Assembly (NCBI RefSeq): GCF_021869535.1
Contig: NW_026262581.1
Coordinates: 76,041,955 to 76,105,954, forward strand
DNA from: Mytilus californianus
Lineage: Eukaryota > Mollusca > Bivalvia > Mytilida > Mytilidae
DNA: 64,000 bases
Reading direction: 5' to 3'
The notes under the pieces were generated by a model that worked only from the letters and a program-made list of their open reading frames with translations, did not search any database and was not told the DNA's origin. A program made the position numbers and the translations under genes. Shown here piece by piece: positions 47,855 to 57,912 of this stretch. Position 1 is the first letter of the stretch. Every line of letters starts with the position of its first letter.

Positions 47855-48625
47855 AAAACATTTTTTGCGTCGTATATTGGTATGATGTCGTTGTCTGCGT
47901 TGGCGTCGTCCAAAGACGCATTTGGTTTGCAGACAATAACTTTAGTTAAAGTGAATGGATCTCTATGAAATTTTACCGGAAGGTTCAATACCACAAAAGG
48001 AAGCTTGGGATTGATTTTCGGGGTTATGGTACCAACAGTTTAGAAATTAGGGGCCAAAAACATGCGTTTTTGTTGTTTCCGGACAATAACTTGTGTGTAA
48101 GTATATGGATCTTTCTGAAATTGTACCACAAGGTTCCATATCACAAAGGGAAGGCTGGGATTGAGTTTGGGGGTAATTGCCTTAAATGTTCAGGAATTAG
48201 GGGCCAAAAAGGGGCCAGACAAGCATTTTTCTAGTTTCCAGACAATAACTTGTGTTAAGTGTATGGATCTCTTTGAAATTGTAATGCAAGGTACCATACC
48301 ACAAAGGGAAGGCTGGGATTGAGTTTGGGGGTAATTGCCCCAAACGTTCAGTAATAAGGGGCCAAAAACAAGCATTTTTCTAGTTTCCAGACAATAACTT
48401 GTGTTTAAGTGTATGGATCTCTCTGAAATTGTACTGCAAGGTACCATACCATATGGGGAATGCTGGGATTGAGTTTGGGGATAAAAAGAAATTTGGGGGG
48501 GGGGATTTTTTTTTTCTTAAAATTTTTCATTTTTACATTGATTCTTTCTGATTTATATATAAAAGCAAAAAATACTGATGTGGCAGGAGATACACACCAA
48601 ACATGATGTGTAAATTATATGAAGT

Positions 48626-48960
48626 ATTGCACAGTATTGCGCAATAGCAGGAAATCTTCAATTGCATAGTATTGCGCTATAGCACAGTATTGTGCAATAG
48701 CAAGAAATCTTCAATTGCACAGTATTGTGCAGTAGCACAATAGCAAGAAATCTTCAAATGCACGTACAGTATTGCACAATAACAAAAAATCTTCAATTGC
48801 ACTGTATTGCGCAATAGCAAGAAATCATCAATTGCACAGTATTGCACAATAGCAAGAAATCTCTAATTGCATAGTATTGCGCAAAAGCAAGAAATATCCA
48901 ATTACACAGTATTGTGCAATAGCAAGAAATATCTGATTGCACAGTATTGTGCAATACATG
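48626..48960. repeat. 35-bp palindromic array in C4, first
   Basis: Units of CAATTGCACAGTATTGCGCA followed by ATAGCAAGAAATCTT. The core TATTGCGCAATA is self-complementary, with TGTGCAA variants. Confidence 0.85.
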
Positions 48961-50515
48961 TATAAGCATATTTGTAAGTTAAATTGTTTAGAAGTGCTTA
49001 TATTTACTCTTTGCAGTCATTGAAACTCATAGATCTTTCCTGAATATTATTGGTGGGGTGTTTTTGTCCTGTCGATAACCCAAAAGTAAGTCGTAACGCC
49101 TAAATCTGCTTTTTTGTCACAGCGGCATAAAAAATACAAGCTAGAAATACAAAAATATCTCAACAAAACTTACAATAGTGTGTTCTATCCTGAATATGTA
49201 CTAAATATTCCATATTGCTAGAAACAGCAGAATAATTTAGGAAATTTAAGGCCCCAGGGGCAAAAACCAGAGAAAATTGCCTACCCCCTGGGTCATAAAA
49301 CAAATAATTTAACTTGTAAATGCTATGATTTTATGATTTTAAAGGTCTTTATATAGAAAACAATAACTGCGCTTGGAAGTTATGCAAAAATTAGATGTTA
49401 GCAGTCATTTCTATAACATTTTAAGTGAATTTATACATCAGACTGGTATCTGCATACATACAACTATTGCAAATATGGCTTTGTTTTAACACTTCTAGCT
49501 CATATATTAGCTAAATTATGTCAGATATATGGTTAGAGATGATACTGTTGTGACAAGAATTCTAAACTGACCATTTGAGGCAGAAATTGTGAACTTTCAT
49601 TGACAAATAGGCATACAGTAAAATGTGGACTGGAGACACAGGCAGGATTTGATACTTTATATAATCTTGAATGTTGGAATGATTGACTGCTAAACATAAC
49701 ATTTACAGTGTTCTGAAATGCTTTCAATATGTTATCAGAACAGTTTTAAACAGGTTCTAGGCATTTCATGTCAGAAAACATGCAAATAGGGTAAGCTGGC
49801 AATAATTAAAGTCTTGTTTTCAAATTCTTTAAAAAATTGAAACAGGGGAGGGGGTATCAAATGAACAGTAAAAGAAAACTTAGAGTTTATGCAGTTATTT
49901 CTTTAAGGCTATAATTCTGATAAATAAGTATTAATGTGAGAAAAAGTGTTTTTAGAGAGTTTTCTATAGGAATAAATGTTTGTATAGGTTGCACTTTGTA
50001 AATACAGCTGTTTCTCAAACCACGCCTCTTTTGGGGAGATATAGAATATTCATAGATAATTAATTTTGTTTACATACTGGTTCCCAGTTATGATCTCTAG
50101 GTTTCATCTGATAGAGACATAACTTGGGAATGTTACCAGTAAATATACATATGCATATTGTCTATATAGAAATCTGTGGTAATCCTACAGTCAAGGTGGG
50201 GATAGTTAAGAAATTTAGTGTTAGTTTAAACTCTTAGAAGTTCAGGGCATATAAACGTTGAAAATTTACCGCACAGCCCTATATTTTGACCTTTGAAAAA
50301 AATTGTAGTGCATATGAACTTTCCATTCTAGGATATGATTTTTTTTAAAACTTCATAGTAAAAGTGGTAGAGTTTTAGATGTAAAAGGAGTTCCTATGGG
50401 AAATTGCATTGTCAATATTAACAGAAATGCAACCTATATTGGGTGAAAAAAGATAACATACAGAATTTAACCAAATTTGGTGTATCTCACAGATTTTAAA
50501 GAAATATTTTACAAA
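48961..50515. other. Non-repeat segment between C4 direct repeats
   Basis: It contains no C-family anchor, no inverted ends and no exon that I can see. It could be captured intron or an insertion. Confidence 0.5.
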
Positions 50516-50573
50516 TAAAAAAAATACTGATATGGCAGGAGATACACACCAAACATGATGTGTAAATTATATG

Positions 50574-50935
50574 AAGTATTTTGCAATAGCACAGTATTGC
50601 ACAATAGCAGGAAATCTTCAATTGCATAGTATTGAGCTTTAGCACAGTATTGCCCAATAGCAAGAAATCTTCAATTGCACTGTATTGCGCAAAGAAATCA
50701 TCAATTGCATAGTATTGTGCAATAGCAAGAAATCTTCAATTGCACAGTATTGCGCAATAGCAAGAAATGTCCGATTGCACAGTATTGTTCTATTTGCGCA
50801 ATAGCAAGAAATCTCCAATTGCATAGTGTTGCGCAATAGCAAGAAATATCCAATTGCACAGTATTGCGCAATAGCAAGAAATATCTGATTGCACAGTATT
50901 GCGCAATAGCAAGAAATCTTCAATTGAAAATTAAA
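50574..50935. repeat. 35-bp palindromic array in C4, second
   Basis: Same unit as the first array, with one unit carrying an insertion (TATTGTTCTATTTGCGCAAT). Reverse-strand frames such as LLRNTMQLEISCYC are repeat artefacts. Confidence 0.85.
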
Positions 50936-51353
50936 TACAAATATTTCAACCCATTTCAAATTTTTAAGATCTTTTACCACATTTATTTTGTGTCAGAAAC
51001 CTATATTATGTCAAAAATTTGATCACAATCCAAATTCAGATAGTATCAAGCTTGAATATTGTGTCCAAACTTGCACCAACTGTTGAGGGTTCGACCTCTG
51101 CAGTCGTATCAGGCTGCGCTCGGCGAAGCATTTTATTAAAATTACTAAATTGAAGGGTTAATAGGTTTTTATAGGCATTAAATAGATAACAGGTAATTAT
51201 TTTGGTTGAGATTGTTGCAAACCAGTAGAAGGTGGTCGTAAATCAAATTCTCTACAGACGTAAATGAAACACCCAATATATTCAGACATATTTAAATTTT
51301 GAGGCATTTGTGTCGAGGAAAATATTAAAAAAAGATTTTTATTTATTTTTTAG

Positions 51354-51790
51354 AGGAAATGCATAACTTTAGACAATACAAAACAGCAGCAAATAAGCCT
51401 TCGTTGTCAACCAAAGATGAGAAACAACCAAGTGCTCAGTCCAGTGTTCCAAAACCTGGGAACGTTGGTGACCAAGGGACACAGACAAGACCAAATGATT
51501 CACAAGTCCATAAAGATGGACAGGCTACACAAACAAGACATGTTGATCCACAAGTTCTTAAAGAAAGAGGGAATGAAGAATTCAAAAAGGGAAACTATTT
51601 AATGGCAGCTGAAATATACACTGAGGCTATTGGTGTACAGAAAGCCAAGATGAAAGAACATGTTCATCATAGTAGAGATCTAGCTATATTATATGGTAAT
51701 AGATCAGAATGCTTCTTGAAGACCTTTGTATTAGATAGAGCTTTGGAGGATGCTAAGGAGAGTGTTTCTTATGATGGTCATTGGTTCAAA
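51354..51790 (+). CDS. Exon 10: linker plus TPR hairpins 1-2 of module 3
   Basis: This 437-nt exon is phase 1 in and phase 0 out, with acceptor ATTTTTTAG and donor TTCAAA|GTAAGT. The first 60 or so residues are a polar, low-complexity linker (KPSLSTKDEKQPSAQSS, then two similar blocks around GTQTRPNDSQVHK and ATQTRHVDPQVLK). A TPR pair follows: KERGNEEFKKGNYLMAAEIY and ILYGNRSECFLKTFVLDRAL, then DAKESV, ending HWFK. The TPR half is homologous to exons 1 and 5. The linker is unique to module 3 and contains a short internal duplication (TQTR..D.QV.K). Confidence 0.92.
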
Positions 51791-52433
51791 GTAAGTTTCT
51801 TGTTTCAATCTTACGGTACAAATTTACTATATGTGTGTATGCAGATTTCATCTGTGGCAAAACCATGAAACTACAATTTTCCTTTAATGTATAAAAATTA
51901 GTATCCATGGAAATAAATCAATCCACAGAATTATATAATTCATCATGCATGGAAGGAAGTGATTGCCATTGATTTTTGCAGAATGTCAACTGATTCTTTA
52001 TGAATAATAAGACATTTTTAGCAACACAAGGTTTCTCTATTGTAAAGAATGTCTTTCATCTTGATATAAAAAAATATTTCTTGCTAAATGGTGATTATGT
52101 TCTGACAACCTGCCAATTCATTAATTCAGATGTCCATTCAGTATGGTTTGCTTAATCTGGTGCCTCTAAAAATGTTTGGAAAATGACATGAATTCTGTAC
52201 ATTAAAGGGGCCCAATACAGCAATACTTTGAGAATAGTCCATAGGTGATGCAACAGATCTTACCAAACTTTATGTTATTTCATTGTCTAGTAGAAGTCAA
52301 AATCATCTATCTAACGACTGAAATACTATGCATATATGATAAATATATTTCAGAATCATTGGTTTGAGTGGAGAACCATCAAGGACTATCCCTGAATACA
52401 AGCTTACTAATGCTTTGAATAATTTTATTTCAG
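51791..52433. other. Intron 10, nothing recognised
   Basis: 643 nt, AT-rich, no repeats shared with the window. The acceptor tract is AATTTTATTTCAG. The other short introns (52606-53109 and 53791-54235) are likewise featureless. Confidence 0.6.
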
Positions 52434-52605
52434 GCACACATGAAAGTAGGTAAAGTGTTAGCTGCCCAAGAGATTCATGAAGGAGCATTACAGGCCTACA
52501 CAAATGCTCTCAATGAACTGGCCTTAGAAAAGGCACCAGAGAAATCACAGCGGGAGATATTGGCATCTTACTGTTTCCATTACATGAACCTAGATAAATA
52601 CAGAT
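52434..52605 (+). CDS. Exon 11: third TPR hairpin of module 3
   Basis: This 172-nt exon is phase 0 in and phase 1 out, with acceptor ATTTCAG and donor AGAT|GTAAGT. It reads AHMKVGKVLAAQEIHEGALQ, then AYTNALNELALEKAPEKSQR and HYMNLDKYR. It holds the position of exons 2 and 6 but has lost their opening G(F/Y)WR; AHMKVGK replaces it. The alternation of small and hydrophobic residues is still TPR-like. Confidence 0.88.
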
Positions 52606-53109
52606 GTAAGTATATAGATCTGTGTTGTTTAAATAGACTTAGTGCTGAAACATGGAAGAATCATCATCTCAGTTTGTATAGAACTTAATTTCATAGGTGA
52701 AAATTAAAGGGGAGGACTTACAGAATTTCTATCCTGTTTTGTGCATAGTGCAAATACAGTTTGTATTTATCAGACAATGTTGAGTTATTCCTTTTATACT
52801 ACAATTCTTTACCCAAATATTTTGGCTAAAAATCTTGGAATTGTTTTACATGAAGAAGGCACTAAAAATTCTTCAAACCTATATTCCTTCTCAACATCAT
52901 AAATGAAATTCTAAGGAAATACTGTTCACATTATAAACGAAGCTTGATATGATCAGTGACTGATCACAACTGTTTCTACAGTAAGTTCAATTTAACTGTG
53001 CAAATAGAATGGTTGCAGCATAAAATAAAAATTGTTTTCATTGTTAGACATGGAATAAAAAAAGAGATATTTTGACAGTCTAAATATCAATATGTTATAC
53101 TTATTTCAG

Positions 53110-53427
53110 ATCCAGTTGAAAAGAAAGTGACAGATATAAAAATAGCAACTCACACCTGGGCTATGGTCACTTATGATTTCATTGCCAAAGGTAACTGGCA
53201 CATAGCCACATTCTCTTACATACAGTTTGAATGTGATCCAAGACCAAGGAACAAAGTAGAAAAGGTGAACCTTCGACCTATATGTGTATTGCAACACGTG
53301 AAGAATTGTGCGTGGTGTATTGACCTGCTGGAGTACTTCCTGACTTGTGGATCAGACTACAATACCATGACAACCTACACTGGTGACAGATATTTCCATG
53401 CTACAATCAGACTGTGTATCGCTTCAG
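53110..53427 (+). CDS. Exon 12: helical segment of module 3
   Basis: This 318-nt exon is phase 1 at both ends, with acceptor TTATTTCAG and donor TTCAG|GTAGTT. It reads YPVEKKVTDIKIATHTWAMV, then YDFIAKGNWHIATFSYIQFE, then CVLQHVKNCAWCIDLLEYFL, and ends GDRYFHATIRLCIASG. It corresponds to exon 3 of module 1 and to exons 7 plus 8 of module 2. It is cysteine-richer than its counterparts, but without a recognisable metal-binding spacing. Confidence 0.88.
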
Positions 53428-53480
53428 GTAGTTTATTCTCAGTTATAGTCTTTTGTATTGTATAATTTCAGAATATGCAT

Positions 53481-53790
53481 GTCATGTTTAACCCTGCAAC
53501 ATTCTGTATGTGCCTGTCCCAAGTCAGGAGCCTGGAATTCAGTGATTGTCATTTGTTGCTGTATATCATATTTGTTTTTCCTTCAATGTTTTGTACATAA
53601 ACCAGGCAGTTAGTTTTCTCGTTTGAAATGTTTAACATTTGTCATTTGGGGCCTATTATGGCTGACTATGCAGTATGGGTTTTGCTCATTGTTGAAGACC
53701 GTAAGGTGACCTATAGTTAACTTGTATGTCATTTGGTCTCTGGTGGAGAGTTGTCTAATTGGCAATCATACCACATCTTCTTATTTTTAT
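53481..53790 (+). repeat. Retroposon tail copy in intron 12
   Basis: GTGCCTGTCCCAAGTCAGGA, AGTTTTCTCGTTTGAAATG, GCTGACTATGCAGTATGGGT and the end TTGGCAATCATACCACATCT are the same as the copy at 46585. It starts about 50 nt after the exon 12 donor and is the intact reference for the split copy downstream. Confidence 0.82.
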
Positions 53791-54235
53791 ATTGTTAAGT
53801 ATATAAAGCTGAATGAAGTTGTGAAGTACTGTGGATTCATTTCTTTTCGTGGGTACCAATTTTCGTGGATTGATGAATTCTTCTACTTTTGTGGATATTT
53901 GAATCCATGGTTTTGCCAAAGTCTGAATAACAAGATTATAGAAAATTTGTACATTTAGATTTGTGGTTTACCCAGGAATTCTACGAAAATTGGTATCCTA
54001 GGAATAGTGATGAATACACAGTATGTGATGTGTTTGTGATCAGTGTTATTTAATGTTATTACCAGTTTTATTATATTGATGGGTATTACTTTATATTTTG
54101 TTATAAGTTTTTAAAAATTCAAAATAAATTTTCAATGAAATATATATCACTGTCTTCAACATTCAGAAATAAAATAATAGAAACCTAAGATTTCAAATGC
54201 CTGCCTAATTATTACCATTTTAATATTATTTGTAG

Positions 54236-54511
54236 AAAAATTTGTTCTGTTAGAATATGTACTTTCAAACATTGTTGTACAAAAAGGAGACCAAAATTTG
54301 CAGGATGACAAAGGAAACACAGCTCTTCACACCGTCGCAAGAGACCAAGAAGTAGATGGAATAACTAGGCTTAGATTCATTATCATGTTGATTGAAGCCG
54401 GGGTCAATCCACTCATCAAAAATTATGAAGGGAAATATGGGGTAATATACCTTCCAAGAAATGAACAGAGAGCCATAGAGATTCTTAACAATGTAATGAG
54501 ACAACAAGAAG
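54236..54511 (+). CDS. Exon 13: ankyrin repeats of module 3
   Basis: This 276-nt exon is phase 1 at both ends, with acceptor TATTTGTAG and donor AAGAAG|GTACAA. It holds the clearest ankyrin signature in the window: VLLEYVLSNI, DDKGNTALHTVARDQ, then IIMLIEAGVNPLIKNYEGKY. The D..GNTALH..A block and the 'L(I/L)EAGVNP..KN..GK' second repeat fit the ankyrin consensus closely. It closes module 3 and runs into the Q-rich linker exon. Confidence 0.92.
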
Positions 54512-54577
54512 GTACAAGTTCATACTAAAATTATATTGAATATTGAGTCTTTTTTGATAGTGATTTTTATAATATGC

Positions 54578-54885
54578 ATATTATTTCTGACCTGGCCAAA
54601 AGGGTCACATGAGCTATTGCTTTAAATCTCTTGTCTTCCCTCATTGGTGGTGTTAACTTTTTAAAAGTTTAAAGATCTTCTCCTCTGAAACAACTTAACC
54701 AATTCCATCCAAATTTTGGATGAATGATCCATAGGATATCTACTATAAAGTTTGTGATGTTTTTTTTCAGTCAGTCAATTAACATCACCGCCATGGGTAA
54801 AAATAGAACATGCAGATAAAATGCATTGATTGTCTTATATCTTGAATACTATAATAGATAGAGAAAATCTGACATGGTGGTAGTT
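54578..54885 (+). repeat. Diverged family A fragment
   Basis: TGACCTGGCCAAAAGGGTCA, CATGAGCT is a decayed A head. TCTTCTCCTCTGAAACAACT and AAAATAGAACATG are core phrases. It has no tail. Confidence 0.65.
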
Positions 54886-54976
54886 TTTGGTTAATGTCTG
54901 TCATATTTGTTTTTTGCAAATTGTTTTGTTATTAATTAGGCTGTTAGCTCTCTCAATTGAATTGTTTCATATTTTT

Positions 54977-55753
54977 AGCTCACCTGACCTGAAAGGTCAA
55001 GTGAGCTTTTCTCATCACTTTGCGTCCGTCGTCCGTAAACTTTTACAAAAATCTTCTCCTCTGAAACTACTGGGCCAAATTTGACCAAACTTGGCCACAA
55101 TCATCATTGGGGTATCTAGTTTAAAAAATGTGTCCGGTGACCCGGCCAACCAACCAAGATGGCCGCCATGGCTAAAAATAGAACATAGGGGTAAAATGTA
55201 GAATTTGGCTTATATCTCTGAAACCAAAGCATTTAGAGCAAATCTGATGGGATAAAATTGTTTATTAGGTCAAGATCTATCTGCCCTGAAATTTTCAGAT
55301 GAATCGGACAACCCGTTGTTGGGTTGCTGCCCCTGAATTGGTAATTTTAAGGAAATTTTGCCGTTTTTGGTTATTATCTTGAATATTATTACAGATAGAG
55401 ATAAACTGTAAACAGCAATAATGTACAGCAAAGTTAGATCTACAAATAAGTCAACATGACCAAAATTGTCAATTGACCCCTTAAGGAGTTATTGCCCTTT
55501 ATAGTCAATTTTTTACAATTTTCATAAATTTTGTAAATTTTTGTAAATTTTTACAATATATTTTCCACTGTAACTACCGGGCCAAGTTCATTATAGATAG
55601 AGATAATAGTAAGGAGAAAGAATGTTCAGTAAAGTAAGATCTACAAACATATCACCATCACCAAAACTCAATTTTGTCATGAATCCATCTGTGTCCTTTG
55701 TTTAATATGCACTTAGACCAAGGTGAGCGACACAGGCTCTTTAGAGCCTCTAG
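54977..55753 (+). mobile_element. Family A element, 777 bp, boundaries defined by host
   Basis: The head hairpin is AGCTCACCTGACC/GGTCAAGTGAGCT, followed by one full and one partial core unit and the tail AGGCTCTTTAGAGCCT then CTAG. Host sequence reads ATATTTTT before and TTCATGTTG after. No target duplication beyond T is seen. Confidence 0.9.
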
Positions 55754-55798
55754 TTCATGTTGTGGCCTTTTATAGCCGACTAAACGGTATGGGTTTTT

Positions 55799-56589
55799 AT
55801 ACGACCGCAAAAAATCTTGAGGTCGTATATTGGTATTACGCCGTCGTCGGAAGACAGTTGGTTTCCGGACAATAACTTGAGTATAATTAAATAGAAATCT
55901 ATGAAATTTAAACACAAGGTTTATAACCACAAAAGGAAGGTTGGGATTGATTTTGGGGGTTATGGTCCTAATAGTATAGTTAGGAATTAGGGGCCAGAAT
56001 AAGCATTTTTCTAGTTTCCAGACAATAACTTGTGGAACGGTGTATGGATCTCTCTGAAATTATACCACAAGTTTCCATACCACAAAGGGATGGTTAGTAT
56101 TTGCTTTGGGGGGTTATGGCTCAAACCGTTTAAAAATTAGGGGCAAAAAAGGGGGAAAAACAAGGGTTTCCTGGTTAATGGACAGTAAAGACAATTTAAA
56201 AGCAGTGTAAGGGAGGTAATCCAAACACAACGTTTTGATTACCTCCCTTACACTGCTTTTAAATTATGTATAAAAAATACGCAACAGCATAGTATATTGC
56301 ACAAAAGCAAAAAAAAAAGGGGATGGTCAATTTTTTATTTTTTTTGTGGGGGAGGGGGGTCAATTCGCAACAAAAGCAAAAAATTGAATATAAATTCAAA
56401 TCATATAACCAATTCTAAGTTCTTTGACTACTGTTATTCTGTGTCAGAAACCTATTATGTGTCAAATATTTATTTACAATCCAAATTCAAACCTGTATCA
56501 AGCGCGAATATTGTGTCCATTTTTGCCCCAACTGTTCAGGGTTGGACCTCTGCGGTCATATCCAGCTGTGCTCGGCGAAGCAATTTATT
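55799..56589 (+). mobile_element. Family C element 5, 791 bp, boundaries defined by host
   Basis: The head is ATACGACCGC...GAGGTCGTAT, then two core units, a fold-back (56194-56268: AAAAGCAGTGTAAGGGAGGT paired with its inverse), a G-rich run and the 3' domain ending GCGGTCATATCCAGCTGTGC, GAAGCAATTTATT. The host retroposon reads TATGGGTTTT before and CTCATTGTTG after, as in the intact copy. Confidence 0.9.
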
Positions 56590-56692
56590 CTCATTGTTGA
56601 AGGCTGTACGGTTGCCTATAATTGCTAACATTCACTTTGATTTGAACTTTGGTGTTGGCAATCATACCACATCTCCTTGTAGATTTATAATA

Positions 56693-57273
56693 TTTTGTAT
56701 GCACTTGTATAAGCATTAGCACATCTTATTTCCACGGAGATTATTTGGATCCATCTTCTCAGTCATGGTCTATTGACTTTGAAAACTTTTGGATTGGTTA
56801 CATGTTAAAGTTTGTGATTAGGTCAGTTTAAGGGGAACCACATATGATAAGTCTGATATTTGGTATGCAATTGTATTAACATTGGCACATGACTGAGTAT
56901 TTTACATCATTTACATTTTAAAGTACATGTTTTGCTATTTTAATTTTTACTTTTGCAATTTATGTCAAATTGTATAGAGGGGAGACTTACCTCTGTGTCA
57001 TTAGTTTTAATATTAGCACACTGTGTTTTGGCATACAATATTGGTGCTATGTTGTTTCTTTCTTTGCCTGTTTGAAAAAAAGGGGCAGTTTAAGAGCCTT
57101 CATTAGACTGAGAGGATGATTGGAAGAATATACATTTTTAGCTGAATTAAAGGTTGTGATGGAACTTGTGGTGTACGTTCTCAATTAAATTTCTTATTCA
57201 AATACTTCTATTTTATCATTTTCTTCGTATACTGTGACTTTACTCATACATCTTAATCTATATTCATCTGCAG
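56693..57273. other. Intron 13 end
   Basis: Around 56720-56890, TTTCCACGGAGATTATTTGG and GTATGCAATTGTATTAACAT resemble the arms of the inverted repeat at 35757-37247. The rest is unrecognised up to the exon 14 acceptor. Confidence 0.5.
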
Positions 57274-57654
57274 ATGTAGAAAAGAAAATTAAGCAGCAAA
57301 AAATGCAACAGCAACAACAAGAAGAAGCTAGAAAACAACAAAGTCAGAGCAAACCTAATGCTTCAGCTACACCTCAAGGGAGACAACCACAGCACAACAG
57401 ACGACAGGAAGATGAAACATGGAAACAGTCTTATATGCCTAAACAACCCACAAGACCGGCATATGATAAATGTCTTAAATGTGACAGGATTTTTGAGGAA
57501 TGGCAAACAAAAATCAAAACCAAGACTTGGTATGCCTATATAAACATGGCAAGTGTGATCAAAGAGAACAGTCATAATAAAGAGAGACATCAAAAGATTG
57601 TGGATGAGATGCTGTCCATGATTACAGATTCTATTGCTCAAACTCTTAATCCAG
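57274..57654 (+). CDS. Exon 14: Q-rich coiled linker after module 3
   Basis: This 381-nt exon is phase 1 at both ends, with acceptor TCATCTGCAG and donor CCAG|GTACTT. It begins DVEKKIKQQKMQQQQQEEAR, a charged glutamine-rich stretch likely to be coiled or disordered, followed by polar low complexity (SKPNASATPQGRQPQHNRR). A more ordered part comes next: YDKCLKCDRIFEEWQTKIKT and a helical tail with IVDEMLSMITDSIAQTL. The C..C of KCLKCD is a single pair with no partner pair in the exon, so a zinc site is not claimed. No later exon was found in the remaining 6.3 kb. Confidence 0.87.
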
Positions 57655-57912
57655 GTACTTTTTATACACTAGTTAGAAAATCATTTCTGAATGAGATTCT
57701 TGCTAGTAGAGATGTTGATTGTGGGATTCACAATGTATGGTACATTTAATTGACGTTTTGTATTTTCTAGTGTTTTAGCAGTGCTCAAAACTAAAGGTAG
57801 CCCAGTCGCCAGAGGCAACCAATTTCTGATTGGGACCACCAAATTTGATGAAATACGAACATTTACTGGCCCAAATAAATTCAAGTTTAGCGAGTTTCTG
57901 AAGTTCATTTTT

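Larger units (their letters stand above)
47855..51137 (+). mobile_element. Family C element 4, interrupted
   Basis: The head ATACGACAGC...GCGTCGTAT and four core units lead to a 35-bp array that breaks off at 48960. After 1.55 kb of other sequence the stretch ATACTGATATGGCAGGAGAT and a second 35-bp array start again at about 50520 and run to the C 3' end GCAGTCGTATCAGGCTGCGC, GCATTTTATT. The 3' half is therefore present twice as direct repeats. Confidence 0.78.
54886..56692 (+). repeat. Retroposon tail copy split in three by A and C elements
   Basis: The pieces 54886-54976, 55754-55798 and 56590-56692 read in order as one tail: TGTCATATTTGTTTTTTGCA, then GTTGTGGCCTTTTATAGCCG, then CTCATTGTTGAAGGCTGTAC and TTGGCAATCATACCACATCT. 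This matches the uninterrupted copy at 53481. The two gaps are exactly one A and one C element. Confidence 0.88.
2525..57654 (+). other. Gene locus: three-module TPR/ankyrin protein, internal part (TRANK1-like)
   Basis: Fourteen exons join into one open frame of about 1,219 codons. Every internal junction has a GT donor and AG acceptor and compatible phases. The product has three repeats of a TPR-TPR-TPR-helical-ankyrin module, then a Q-rich linker. Such a protein would be a cytoplasmic or nuclear scaffold binding partners through TPR grooves and ankyrin faces, but this is family inference. Vertebrate TRANK1 combines TPR and ankyrin repeats with a C-terminal UvrD-like helicase region, and no helicase motif is in this window, so the name is provisional. 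The first exon starts mid-codon and the last ends mid-codon, so start and stop lie outside. No promoter or polyadenylation site is claimed. Confidence 0.75.

Noticed and set aside
38174..50980. 35-bp arrays as a CRISPR
   Set aside because: The units are tandem without unique spacers, lie in mobile elements of an intron-bearing animal genome, and have no cas genes nearby.
26032..51353. Additional exons between exon 9 and exon 10
   Set aside because: Exon 9 and exon 10 join in phase 1 without a gap in the module pattern, and no further TPR or ankyrin motif was found, though a diverged exon could be missed.
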